From contig NZ_CP063203.1 of the NCBI RefSeq assembly GCF_019904255.1, forward strand, positions 496,001 through 560,000: DNA of 64,000 bases, read 5' to 3'. This document shows, in pieces, positions 34,057-42,645 of this stretch. Position numbers and translations under genes: made by a program. Each line of letters begins with the position of its first letter. Within the stretch, counting starts at the first letter, position 1. The DNA is from Marixanthomonas sp. SCSIO 43207 (GTDB lineage Bacteria > Bacteroidota > Bacteroidia > Flavobacteriales > Flavobacteriaceae). The notes below the pieces were generated by a model. It did not search any database. It saw only the letters and a list, made by a program, of their open reading frames with translations, and had not been told where the DNA came from.

Positions 34057-34749
34057 CTATAGAAGCTTTTTAATATCTTCAATTAACTTATTAATATCTC
34101 CTTGCTCTAGACCGTTGTAGTAAATAATTGGATTACCATTGTCATCAATACGAGATGTAATATTTCCATTTTTATCAACCAGCGCAAACATTCCTGAATG
34201 CTCAAACCCACCATCGGCTTCGGGACTTTCTGCTGCGTACAACTTAAAACCTTCGTTTGAGAGTTTTAAAATATCTTCTTTATCGCCAGTTAAAAAATTC
34301 CAGTGTGGATGATTGGCTTTATGATTTTCAGCATAGGTTTTTAATACTTCTGGAGTATCGTGAGCAGGGTCTATTGTAAATGAAGCTATACCAAAATCAT
34401 CTTCATCCTTAAAGGCTTCTTGTAGTTGTAGCATATTTGCATTCATAACAGGACAAATACTTGGACAAGTAGAAAAGAAAAACTCTACTACGTACACTTT
34501 TCCGTCGTAATATGAATTGGAAATAGTCTCCTTATCTTGATTTAAGAAACTGAATTGAGGTATTTCATTAATTACGATCATTTCAGAATCTGTTTTCAAA
34601 TTCTTTTTTTCTGAAGTTGCTGAAGTACTACTCAATCTATCGTTTTCTACAACCTCACCGTCACCTAGCCGTTCAACTATTTTTGGAACAGCCCAAATAC
34701 CGAAAATTAAAATAACAGCCGTAATCCCTATGTATGAATATTTTTTCAA
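34057..34749 (-). CDS. SCO-family copper chaperone
   Basis: A 230-residue protein anchored by one N-terminal helix, with a periplasmic thioredoxin fold. The copper ligands are present: FFFSTCPSICPVM holds CxxxC, and a His lies in GFEHSGMFALVD. SCO proteins deliver copper to the CuA site of oxidase subunit II or keep its cysteines reduced. Its ATG overlaps the TGA of the upstream cysteine-free relative (ATGA), and DUF420 follows, so this is an oxidase-assembly operon. Confidence 0.94.
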   Translation of the reverse strand: MKKYSYIGITAVILIFGIWAVPKIVERLGDGEVVENDRLSSTSATSEKKNLKTDSEMIVINEIPQFSFLNQDKETISNSYYDGKVYVVEFFFSTCPSICPVMNANMLQLQEAFKDEDDFGIASFTIDPAHDTPEVLKTYAENHKANHPHWNFLTGDKEDILKLSNEGFKLYAAESPEADGGFEHSGMFALVDKNGNITSRIDDNGNPIIYYNGLEQGDINKLIEDIKKLL

Positions 34750-35420
34750 TTTGATTGTTTTTGGTTATATAATCTTTTGTTACGAGCTTCTGGATTGTTT
34801 TTTTTAAGTGCTAATCTATATTCAGCCAGAACAATTTTAATATCGTCGCTCATTTTATTGTTAATTTCGGCTATCTCACGAGAATCAAACCCATACAAGA
34901 CACCTTTATCTTCATCACTTTTTCTTCCTCGTAGATTGCGTTTTTTATCAATTATAAAGACATATGGTGACGATAAATCATTACCTAACTTAAAATTACT
35001 TTGTAACGATGTAAAGACTTTTTGTATTTTTTCTTCTGAACCGAAAGCAAACTTCCATCGGTCTGTTTTATCAATTTCTGAAAGTTTAGCTTTTAATTGC
35101 TTGGCTTCTTCTTTTGCATTTTCAGGCAATAAAAAAACAATCTGAAAATCTTTAAACCCTCTATTTTTAGTATAAATTTTGTGAGCTAGGTTATAAGCAC
35201 CCACTTTATAGTTCATTGGGTTTTCTCCAAAAAAACCTAAAACCGTAATGTTGTTTTTTAATTGCACAGAAGTCCCGTCAAGTTGCTTAAAAGTATCGAG
35301 TTCTTGAACAGACTCTGTTAAAGCAGGTAGTTTTGCAAAGTTATTTACTCCAGAAGCAAAGAAAATATAGGCCGTGATAGGTAGTGCAAATAATACAAAT
35401 ATGACCAAATATTTCTTCAT
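34746..35420 (-). CDS. Cysteine-free SCO/thioredoxin-like protein
   Basis: A 224-residue protein. The ATG at 35420 gives the membrane anchor MKKYLVIFVLFALPITAYIFFA. The middle (NNITVLGFFGENPMNYKVGAYNL, FKDFQIVFLLPENAKEEAKQL, SSPYVFIIDKKRNLRGR) follows the thioredoxin/SCO strand order, but the CxxxC position reads GENPMN and the protein has no cysteine at all. It therefore cannot bind copper as SCO does. It starts the SCO-DUF420-QCAMC operon behind a full promoter and is translationally coupled to SCO, so a partner or structural role in oxidase assembly is likely; this is inference. Confidence 0.7.
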   Translation of the reverse strand: MKKYLVIFVLFALPITAYIFFASGVNNFAKLPALTESVQELDTFKQLDGTSVQLKNNITVLGFFGENPMNYKVGAYNLAHKIYTKNRGFKDFQIVFLLPENAKEEAKQLKAKLSEIDKTDRWKFAFGSEEKIQKVFTSLQSNFKLGNDLSSPYVFIIDKKRNLRGRKSDEDKGVLYGFDSREIAEINNKMSDDIKIVLAEYRLALKKNNPEARNKRLYNQKQSN

Positions 35421-35438
35421 AACGTCAAATTTTGATTG

Positions 35439-35469
35439 CAAAAATACAGGCTAAAAGCTGTATTGGCAA
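35439..35469 (-). promoter_or_regulatory. Promoter of the SCO operon
   Basis: On the minus strand, TTG (35469-35467), a 20-base spacer and TATTTTTG (35446-35439) match the consensus exactly, ending 18 bases before the ATG at 35420. Confidence 0.65.
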
Positions 35470-35503
35470 CCTTTTAAAGTTAATTTTTACACTTTCATAA
35501 AAC

Positions 35504-35534
35504 AAAAAAGTCTGGTAAAAACCAGACTTTTAAA
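35504..35534 (-). terminator. Intrinsic terminator after oxidase subunit IV
   Basis: AAAAGTCTGGT and ACCAGACTTTT form an 11-base perfect stem around a short A-loop. Read on the minus strand it is followed by TTGTTTT. It closes the ctaB-coxIII-coxIII-coxIV run. Confidence 0.85.
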
Positions 35535-35555
35535 TATGTATTTTATTGAGACGTT

Positions 35556-35942
35556 TTAGAAATCAAACTTAATAAAGTTTTCTTTATAAACTTCGTAAAT
35601 ATAATCACCTTCTATTAATAGTATAAGTACTAAATATGCTATCAAGAATATTCCTGTCCATACTACAGATCTACGTAATCCTGATTTTTCGTCACGCATA
35701 TGCATAAAATCCCAAGTAATGTAATATGCTTTAACAATTGTAAGTATAATAAACACCCAGTTAAGCAGCTTCATTGCTAAAAAGGTATTCTCGGTTAATA
35801 CTGCCGGTTTTATTATACCTAATATTACTTCAACGATAGTCACGATGGAAAGCAGAATAAAAACTCCCCATATTTTTTGGATATTGTTTTTAAACTTAAG
35901 TGTTCCTCTAAAAATTGCTAAATTATGATTGTCGTGTGCCAT
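35556..35942 (-). CDS. Cytochrome c oxidase subunit IV
   Basis: A 128-residue protein with three helices (about 22-45, 55-78 and 92-115). The segment IIKPAVLTENTFLAMKLLNWVFIILTIVKAYYITWDFMHMRDEKSGLRRSV is typical of the bacterial subunit IV family (COX4-pro type), small proteins that support assembly of the oxidase. It lies 19 bases after subunit III and is followed by a terminator. Confidence 0.85.
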   Translation of the reverse strand: MAHDNHNLAIFRGTLKFKNNIQKIWGVFILLSIVTIVEVILGIIKPAVLTENTFLAMKLLNWVFIILTIVKAYYITWDFMHMRDEKSGLRRSVVWTGIFLIAYLVLILLIEGDYIYEVYKENFIKFDF

Positions 35943-35961
35943 TTTTTAATTTTTAAACTCC

Positions 35962-36942
35962 TTATACAAGGTAAAAGAATGTAAATACAAATACCCAAAC
36001 TAAATCTACAAAGTGCCAGTAAAGACCTACTTTTTCTACCATTTCATAACTTCCTCTTCTTTCATAAGTACCTATTACTACATTGAAGAAAATTATTATG
36101 TTGATTACAATTCCAGAGAATACGTGAAAACCATGAAACCCTGTGATAAAGAAAAAGAAATCTGCAAATAATGGCGGACCATATTCATTGTGTCTTAGAT
36201 TAGCTCCTTCTACAACTAGGTTACCGTCATTGACAAGCTTGGCTACAGATTCTTCTCTTGATAAAACAGTAGGCTCGCCATGCTCATTAAGGTATTGTGT
36301 TCTTATTAAAATATCATCATTTGCTAAAAACCCTGCTTTTACTTCCTCAAAAGTAAATGAAGTTTTTGTAGGTTCGGCTTCATACCATATACCTTCACTG
36401 CTTGTGTGAACTTCTCGAGTTGTTGGGATGTTTGTGGCAAAATCTGCAAGTGCTACGCGCTCTCCTTCGGTATTTAAAAATTGAAGTATTTTACCGCCTT
36501 TAGTTTCTACTGCACCATAATCTCCTTTAATAAAAGTTGCCCATTCCCAAGCTTGAGAACCTACGAATATAATACCACCTATAATAGTTAAAAACATATA
36601 TAGTGTCACTTTGCCTTTTTGCATTTTGTGACCGGCATCTACCGCCAACACCATTGTTACCGATGAGAAAATAAGTATAAACGTCATTAAAGCCACATAA
36701 TACATTGGTGCTTCTACACCGTGTAAAAATGGAAAGTGAGTAAACACTTCATCGGCAATTGGCCAAGAGTCTATAAATTTAAATCTAGAAAAGCCATAAG
36801 AGGCAAGAAATCCTGAAAAGGTTAAAGCATCAGAGACGATAAAAAACCACATCATCATTTTGCCATAACTGGCTTTTAATGGTTTATTACCACCACCCCA
36901 AGTTTTTCCTTCGGTACCTGTTTCAACAACGGTAGCTTCCAT
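35962..36942 (-). CDS. Cytochrome c oxidase subunit III, long form with soluble insert
   Basis: A 326-residue subunit III. The helices GKMMMWFFIVSDALTFSGFLASYG, VALMTFILIFSSVTMVLAVDAGH, LFLTIIGGIIFVGSQAWEWATFI, then ADFFFFITGFHGFHVFSGIVINIII and YWHFVDLVWVFVFTFFYLV are clear. Between the third and fourth lies a hydrophilic insert of about 110 residues (about 145-255), absent from the shorter subunit III next door. The call is secure from the HGFHVF and WHFVDLVW motifs. It lies 46 bases downstream of that shorter gene. Confidence 0.92.
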   Translation of the reverse strand: MEATVVETGTEGKTWGGGNKPLKASYGKMMMWFFIVSDALTFSGFLASYGFSRFKFIDSWPIADEVFTHFPFLHGVEAPMYYVALMTFILIFSSVTMVLAVDAGHKMQKGKVTLYMFLTIIGGIIFVGSQAWEWATFIKGDYGAVETKGGKILQFLNTEGERVALADFATNIPTTREVHTSSEGIWYEAEPTKTSFTFEEVKAGFLANDDILIRTQYLNEHGEPTVLSREESVAKLVNDGNLVVEGANLRHNEYGPPLFADFFFFITGFHGFHVFSGIVINIIIFFNVVIGTYERRGSYEMVEKVGLYWHFVDLVWVFVFTFFYLV

Positions 36943-36988
36943 ACAAAGAATTTGGTTTAAAAATAGAGTTCAAAAATACGATTAATTT

Positions 36989-37570
36989 TTATCTAACGAA
37001 ATAGAAAAACAAAAACAGGTATATCCACAGAATATCAACAAAATGCCAAAAAGTAGCAGCTAGTTCAATTCCAAGGGTTTTGCCGTTTATATATTTTAGT
37101 TTATAATGATTATAAATTACCACCAATACTGAAATTAACGCAGCAATGATGTGCGATAGGTGCAATAATACAACCAAATATATAAATGAAGTTGTAATGG
37201 TGCTTTCACTTCCTGTAAAATAATAACCATTTGCTATTATTTCAGAAAAACCTTTAAACTGAAGCAAAATAAACCCTATTCCCAAGAAAAGAGTACTTAC
37301 CAAAAACAACATTCCTTTTTTATTCTGTTCTTTAGAGATAGATCTTTTTGCCAAATGTATGGTTACACTACTTAAAAGTATAACCCCCAAACTAATGTAA
37401 AAAGCCTGCGGAATTTGAAAATCTGTTAACCAATCTGGGCGTTCTTTACTCACCACATAAGCACTCGTCAATCCTGCAAAACTCATGGACAAACTTATAA
37501 TACCAAACCAAAGCATCATTTTTTTGGCACGTGCTATTTTATGTTCTTCTGAGCCTTCTGTATAATCCAT
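36989..37570 (-). CDS. Cytochrome c oxidase subunit III, short form
   Basis: A 193-residue subunit III of five helices. KKMMLWFGIISLSMSFAGLTSAYVV begins the core, LHLSHIIAALISVLVVIYNH and FWHFVDILWIYLFLFFYFVR end it. It pairs with the longer homologue downstream, an arrangement usual in flavobacteria; whether both sit in one oxidase is unknown. Its ATG overlaps the TAA of ctaB by one base. Confidence 0.9.
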   Translation of the reverse strand: MDYTEGSEEHKIARAKKMMLWFGIISLSMSFAGLTSAYVVSKERPDWLTDFQIPQAFYISLGVILLSSVTIHLAKRSISKEQNKKGMLFLVSTLFLGIGFILLQFKGFSEIIANGYYFTGSESTITTSFIYLVVLLHLSHIIAALISVLVVIYNHYKLKYINGKTLGIELAATFWHFVDILWIYLFLFFYFVR

Positions 37571-38469
37571 TACCTTATAAATTTATCTAGTACATACACC
37601 ACCTGCAGTAATGTAATGTAACTTACGCTTGCCAACATTAACTGCTTGGCTGCTTTATTTGTTTTTTCTTTATATAATCTAAACGCATAATACAATAGTC
37701 CTATGCCCAACAATCCAATAATCACAGCACTTACAGGAGTTAAGTATAGCTTTCCTGTAACGCCAAAGGCAGGTATTAGGGATGTTAAAACAGTCCATAT
37801 ACTATACAAAACTACTTGAACAGCTGTTCCTTTATCTCTTTTTCCGGTTGGAAGCATAAAAAATCCTCCTTTTTGATAGTCTTCATACAAAAACCAACCT
37901 ATAGCCCAGAAATGCGGAAATTGCCAAAAAAACTGAACCATAAATAAGGTTCCTGGTTCAATACCAAATGAATTGGTTGCAGCAACCCAACCCAGCATAA
38001 AGGGTATAGCTCCCGGAAAAGCACCAATAAAAACTGAAAGAGGTGTCTTTGTTTTAAGTGGCGTATAAAGACTTACATATAAAAAAATAGAAATCGCCCC
38101 AAACATTGCAGTAATAGGGTTAATAGAATATAGAACCAATAACCCGACAACGGTCAAAACAATAGCTAATACAAATGCTGAACTCACTCCTATACGACCC
38201 GCAGGAATAGGCCTATCTTTTGTGCGGTCCATTAATGCATCTAGATCTCTTTCGATAATTTGATTGTATACATTTGAAGCGCCAACCATGCAATAACCTC
38301 CCACACAAAGTAACAGCAACACATAGTAATCAATAGTCTCAGCTCCTAACAGATATCCTGCTACAGAAGAAAAAACCACACTTACCGAAAGCCTAAATTT
38401 TGTGATTTCGGTAAAATTCCTAATAAGAGTTTGAGGAATAGATTGTGTTTGTGTTACTGACAAGCTCAT
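37570..38469 (-). CDS. ctaB: CtaB, heme O synthase (protoheme IX farnesyltransferase)
   Basis: A 299-residue integral membrane prenyltransferase that adds a farnesyl group to heme B, making heme O for the oxidase. The ATG at 38469 gives MSLSVTQTQ; the longer frame runs into the promoter. The catalytic Asp-rich region NVYNQIIERDLDALMDRTKDRPIPAG and about nine helices are intact. It is the first gene of the subunit III-III-IV run and has a strong divergent promoter. Confidence 0.95.
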   Translation of the reverse strand: MSLSVTQTQSIPQTLIRNFTEITKFRLSVSVVFSSVAGYLLGAETIDYYVLLLLCVGGYCMVGASNVYNQIIERDLDALMDRTKDRPIPAGRIGVSSAFVLAIVLTVVGLLVLYSINPITAMFGAISIFLYVSLYTPLKTKTPLSVFIGAFPGAIPFMLGWVAATNSFGIEPGTLFMVQFFWQFPHFWAIGWFLYEDYQKGGFFMLPTGKRDKGTAVQVVLYSIWTVLTSLIPAFGVTGKLYLTPVSAVIIGLLGIGLLYYAFRLYKEKTNKAAKQLMLASVSYITLLQVVYVLDKFIR

Positions 38470-38483
38470 TTTTTTTTGCGGTG

Positions 38484-38514
38484 CAAAGATACAGCAACTA
38501 CAGATTTTCCACAA
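38484..38514 (-). promoter_or_regulatory. Promoter of ctaB and the oxidase subunit III/IV genes
   Basis: On the minus strand, TTG (38514-38512), a 20-base spacer and TATCTTTG (38491-38484) match the consensus exactly. The TATCTTTG ends 15 bases before the ctaB ATG. Confidence 0.7.
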
Positions 38515-38586
38515 TTTATTCTATTATTTCTTACATATAATTTATACTTTTTTAGTATTTTAATCCCCTCACAAAATATATTAAAA

Positions 38587-39561
38587 ATGAATTTAAAAAA
38601 ACTGAGCTTCTTACTTATCATTTGTATCACTACTTTGTCATTCGCACAAACCGATTCTGGCAATAAAGTAAACATAAGAATCACAAAAGCAAATGACGAT
38701 GTTTATATGTTGCAAGGAAAAGGAGGAAATATAGGTTTATCTTTTGGGAAAGAATCCATATTAATGATTGATAATCAATATGCAGAATTTTCAGAAGATA
38801 TTCTTAAAGCAATAAGAAAGGTAAGTGATAAACCAATAAAAATGTTGCTTAACACACATTTTCACGGAGACCATACCGGCGGAAATTCAGCTTTTAAAAA
38901 AGAAGGTGCTATAATTTTTTCACATCAAAATACAAGAGATCGTATAGCTAGTATTGTAAACTCAGACCAAAAAAAGATTGACAAGTCTGCGCTTCCTACT
39001 GTAACATTTACAGACAAATTACAGCTTAATCATAATAATGAAACTATTCAAGCCTTTCATATTGCAGAAGCTCACACCGATGGAGACATCGCATTATACT
39101 TTCCAAGTAGCAATGTAATACACACAGGAGATGTGTTTTTTAACGGCAAATACCCTTTTATAGATATTGAAAATGGTGGAAGCGTAAGTGGCTACATTAA
39201 AGGTCTAGAAAAAATAGCTATGGTTTGTAATGAAGACACAAAAATAATTCCAGGTCACGGAGATTTAGCTTCTCTTAAAGAATTGAATTACACAAAGAAC
39301 ATGCTTCAAAACATATATAAGCAAGTTACCTACCACTACGTAAAAGAAAAATCTTTAGAAGAAGTTTTGGCAATGAGTGATATAACTGCCGAATATGATG
39401 AAAATGACTACGGGAAAGGCTATGTTTCTACAGAAATGTTTATCAAAACACTTTATAATGACGTAAAAGCATCAAGAGGACCTATTGACAAAAGAAGCAT
39501 GGAAGAACGTCTTCAAGACAAGCTTAAGGAACAAAAAGAGAAAATGAAAAAGAAAGAATAA
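38587..39561 (+). CDS. Secreted metallo-beta-lactamase-fold hydrolase
   Basis: A 324-residue exported protein. The ATG at 38587 yields a signal MNLKKLSFLLIICITTLSFAQ; the frame upstream reads through the ctaB promoter. Metal ligands are complete: HFHGDH (91-96), His in AEAHTDGDI, Asp in HTGDVFF and His in IPGHGDL. This is the group of class B3-like periplasmic hydrolases whose members include lactamases and lactonases; substrate is unknown. A Lys/Glu-rich tail (KLKEQKEKMKKKE) ends the protein. It meets remB tail to tail after 10 bases. Confidence 0.88.
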   Translation: MNLKKLSFLLIICITTLSFAQTDSGNKVNIRITKANDDVYMLQGKGGNIGLSFGKESILMIDNQYAEFSEDILKAIRKVSDKPIKMLLNTHFHGDHTGGNSAFKKEGAIIFSHQNTRDRIASIVNSDQKKIDKSALPTVTFTDKLQLNHNNETIQAFHIAEAHTDGDIALYFPSSNVIHTGDVFFNGKYPFIDIENGGSVSGYIKGLEKIAMVCNEDTKIIPGHGDLASLKELNYTKNMLQNIYKQVTYHYVKEKSLEEVLAMSDITAEYDENDYGKGYVSTEMFIKTLYNDVKASRGPIDKRSMEERLQDKLKEQKEKMKKKE

Positions 39562-39571
39562 GCAAGTATTC

Positions 39572-41656
39572 TTAAAAATCATAATACCAGTTAAACAAAT
39601 CGGTTCGTAAGCCAAAATTCAACCACGTTGTTTGGTTTTCAAACACTGTCTCAGTATTTACTTTCGGTTTGAAATCGCGTATAATCAAACTTGCGTATAT
39701 CTTTAGATTGGTTGCAGGATTTATTAAATAACCTCCTTGTATTTCTCCATGGAAAAAATCTGTTGTATTTCCCTGAGCAACTTCATTACCTAAATCTGAA
39801 ACTCGATTGTCTTCGGTTCCGTAGATATTTCCGCCGTAGTAAAAATCATCTTCTTCTGTGTTGAACTCAAAACCTCGCTTGGCAAAAATCAACTTTAAAT
39901 CTCCAAAAATTCTTCCTTTTTGATATCTGGCAATGGTTATAAATTCAGAAAAGTTTGAACCTAAAGTATGCGCCATAGATTGATTATTATGACCGTAATT
40001 TAAAATTATTGAGTTATGTGAGTAGGTATAAGGACGCACTCTATTATACTCTGCCTGCAAATAGAGCCCGTTTACTCCAAATGCATCATAATATTTTGCA
40101 CCCAGCTGATATCCTATTTTGTTTTTATAACTTCCTTCTCCTCCAAAAATATCACCAGATGAAAATTCATCAATAATCAATTGTCCATAAGCATTAATTC
40201 TATCTGTAAATTTATATTTTGAAGAAAGACCAATAAGCGCATTACCTCCTCGTGGACCAGTAGAAAATTCAATCGCTCTATAAAATATAACCGGATTAAT
40301 GTAGTTAAAATCAAAACCACGATCATTATCATTTTCCCACACAACAGATTCAAATAAACCGATATTTAAGCGTTTTGTTACGTTGTAACTTAAATAATGA
40401 TTTGCAAAATACTTTGTTCTGAATGAACCACCATCCTGAACCTCTGTTCTAATATCACGTAAAGACATCCAAGTGTTTGTGTACTGAAGTTTCCAAAAAG
40501 TAGTATTTATTTTGAAATATGGATATGGGCTCGCATTATCGCTTAGCAATAAGGACCGATATCCATCACCATAAAAGTTTTTTCCGTGACCTAATTGAAA
40601 ATTAAAATGTTGTGAAGGCGAATATGAAATATGACCCGTCGCAATAGGATAGTCATATGAATCACTTCTAAATTTTTTAGCAATTCCACGACCGGGAATC
40701 AATGCAGGATTTCCACCGGCCGGTCTTCTAGCTTCAGCGAAACGGTTAAAATAATCTGCAAACCGACCTTGGCTTTCATATATAACTGCAAAAAAATTGA
40801 AGTTTTTCCCTAATCCACCTTGCGTATACACAAGGCGTGTATTGTTATATGTATCAATTTCTCCATCAAAATCTTTACCTGCCTGTAAATCCACTCCAGC
40901 GTCTAAGGTAATCCAATACTTATCACCTTTGATAGTTACCAAATGTTCATTCCATAATTTTCTTCCAAACCACGAAGATTTATCTTTTAACAGTTTAGCA
41001 TTTTCGGCTTCAAAGTCGTAATATTTATTGACTTGTGAATAGATATACGGTTTTTGTGCCGTATGGTTATTTTGCCCAACACGGTTTAAGGCAGGATCAA
41101 ACAAACTATAGTTATGATGCGAAAAAGGGATGTTTATTTGGCTAGTATATTCTTCATTTTCATAGGGAAGGTTTTCTATAGCATCATACTCTTTCTTTAA
41201 TTCTGAAACTTTTTGTGTTTCTGTTACAACTTCTTCTGTTTGTAAAGGAATATCTTTAATAGGAATAGGAATAGTCATCGTAAATTGTACGTATGCCGGA
41301 TCACTATTATATGTAGCAGGAACAATTTGTTGCAGTTCATTAAAAACACGTCTTGTCTCATCCTTAAGTTCATTATACATTGCGTCAACATAAAGCACCT
41401 TAAATACGCCTTCTTTGGTAACTTCAAAAAAAACAGACACATTGCCTTTGTAGTTTTCTTCTGAAACTACTTCTGGTATTTGAAAGCTTGAAAAAACTTT
41501 TGACCTAAGCGTATTTTCAAAACAATTTTTAAGGCTGTTAATGTTTTCGTTTTTACATTCAGGAAATACAGGATATTTCTCAAAGGTACCGGTAACTTTT
41601 TGTGCAGCTAAAGGGAAAAAGGCTAAAATAAATAGCAGTGAGATGAGACGCTTCAT
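39572..41656 (-). CDS. remB: RemB-like gliding-motility outer-membrane protein with TonB-like N-terminus
   Basis: A 694-residue secreted protein (signal MKRLISLLFILAFFPLAAQ). Residues about 25-150 (YPVFPECKNENINSLKNC, then VSVFFEVTKEGVFKVLYVD) match the C-terminal domain of the two TonB proteins next door, including both cysteines. Residues about 190-690 form a large beta-barrel with Wzi-like features (LGHGKNFYGDGYRSLLLSDNASPYPY). This layout fits RemB, found in a Flavobacterium johnsoniae screen for gliding genes; the name is from memory of the family and should be checked. Its product should sit in the outer membrane. It lies 91 bases after the second TonB gene, which ends in a terminator. 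Confidence 0.7.
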   Translation of the reverse strand: MKRLISLLFILAFFPLAAQKVTGTFEKYPVFPECKNENINSLKNCFENTLRSKVFSSFQIPEVVSEENYKGNVSVFFEVTKEGVFKVLYVDAMYNELKDETRRVFNELQQIVPATYNSDPAYVQFTMTIPIPIKDIPLQTEEVVTETQKVSELKKEYDAIENLPYENEEYTSQINIPFSHHNYSLFDPALNRVGQNNHTAQKPYIYSQVNKYYDFEAENAKLLKDKSSWFGRKLWNEHLVTIKGDKYWITLDAGVDLQAGKDFDGEIDTYNNTRLVYTQGGLGKNFNFFAVIYESQGRFADYFNRFAEARRPAGGNPALIPGRGIAKKFRSDSYDYPIATGHISYSPSQHFNFQLGHGKNFYGDGYRSLLLSDNASPYPYFKINTTFWKLQYTNTWMSLRDIRTEVQDGGSFRTKYFANHYLSYNVTKRLNIGLFESVVWENDNDRGFDFNYINPVIFYRAIEFSTGPRGGNALIGLSSKYKFTDRINAYGQLIIDEFSSGDIFGGEGSYKNKIGYQLGAKYYDAFGVNGLYLQAEYNRVRPYTYSHNSIILNYGHNNQSMAHTLGSNFSEFITIARYQKGRIFGDLKLIFAKRGFEFNTEEDDFYYGGNIYGTEDNRVSDLGNEVAQGNTTDFFHGEIQGGYLINPATNLKIYASLIIRDFKPKVNTETVFENQTTWLNFGLRTDLFNWYYDF

Positions 41657-41715
41657 TACAAAAAACTAATTTTTTTGAAAGATACGGTTTTTTCATTTTC
41701 CGAAAAGCCAAAAAT

Positions 41716-41744
41716 AAAAAGCTCTCCATAATGAAGAGCTTTTA
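41716..41744 (-). terminator. Intrinsic terminator after the short TonB gene
   Basis: AAAAGCTCT pairs with AGAGCTTTT (9 bases) around a 9-base loop. On the minus strand it is followed by TTATTTTTGG. Confidence 0.8.
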
Positions 41745-41747
41745 AAT

Positions 41748-42542
41748 TTAATATCCCATTTTAAATATAATAGGTACGCTATAAATAACATCTACTTTTC
41801 TCTCGCCTTGTTTACCAGGTGTAATTAAAGGCAACTTTTCTAGAACTCTAATAGCTTCTTTTTCTAAAGGTTTATGTTTTGATCGGGCTTTAATATCTGT
41901 TACATTACCAGAGGCATCAATGGTAAACTGAACTACAATTCGTTGTAGCTCTCCTCGTTCAATACTTTCAGAAAACTTTTGGGTATTAAATTTTCTGCTT
42001 ATAAATTTATTTATCTTGGATGACATACACGCTACTCGCTCTTGATTACTCATTAAAGACTCACAACCTGGATAAATAGGAACAAATTCCACAGTTTTCG
42101 TGTTATAGTTTTTGTTTTTTGTTTCAGGCACTTCTTTTGTTCCTGAAATCTTTTCTGAAGCAATCGAGTTGTCTACCGGTTGTGTATTACTTTCTACTAT
42201 ATCTGTCGTATGGTTATCAACAATGTTTATTTTATCATTAATAGGAACCAATTTTTTACGTTCAAGAATATTGGTTTTAGGCTTTTTCTTTATAGGTACT
42301 GATTTTACAGGCTCTTCCAGTCTATACGTTGTCATTGCAGGTTCAGAAAGATAAAAGTCATCATCTGGAGTAACCTTTATGGTTGTAGAACCAATACTAC
42401 TTTCGGCAATTAAAAAAACAGAGAGTATGCTAATTATAATCCCGATTTGAAAAAAAATACCTGAATTCCATTTAATGTTGACACTTTTTTTGTCTTCTCT
42501 TTTTGAAATACTAGTTGAATGTTGTGGTGTTTGAGATTTCAT
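41748..42542 (-). CDS. TonB-family energy transducer (264 residues)
   Basis: A 264-residue protein with one N-terminal helix (about 28-50), a Lys/Pro/Thr-rich periplasmic linker without a long proline run, and a C-terminal TonB domain (about 150-264). The domain starts with FVPIYPGCESLMSNQERVACMS and ends VIYSVPIIFKMGY. The paired cysteines (YPGCE and ACMS) recur in its neighbour and in RemB. TonB proteins pass energy from ExbB/ExbD to outer-membrane receptors; no exbBD genes are in the window. It stands alone between terminators. Confidence 0.88.
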   Translation of the reverse strand: MKSQTPQHSTSISKREDKKSVNIKWNSGIFFQIGIIISILSVFLIAESSIGSTTIKVTPDDDFYLSEPAMTTYRLEEPVKSVPIKKKPKTNILERKKLVPINDKINIVDNHTTDIVESNTQPVDNSIASEKISGTKEVPETKNKNYNTKTVEFVPIYPGCESLMSNQERVACMSSKINKFISRKFNTQKFSESIERGELQRIVVQFTIDASGNVTDIKARSKHKPLEKEAIRVLEKLPLITPGKQGERKVDVIYSVPIIFKMGY

Positions 42543-42594
42543 AACGAATGTATTTAATGGTTATAGGTAACCTAACACAAGGGTTATGCCAAAT

Positions 42595-42626
42595 AAAAAA
42601 CGCCTTCAATCTCTGAAGGCGTTTTT
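42595..42626 (-). terminator. Intrinsic terminator after the proline-rich TonB gene
   Basis: AAAAACGCCTTCA pairs with TGAAGGCGTTTTT (13 bases) around ATCTC. On the minus strand it ends in TTTTTTATTT. Confidence 0.87.
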
Positions 42627-42645
42627 ATACTCTATATAACTAATA

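Noticed and set aside
36989-38469. Duplicate subunit III genes as a sign of horizontal transfer
   Set aside because: The paired arrangement with ctaB and subunit IV is usual for flavobacteria, and base use matches the surroundings.
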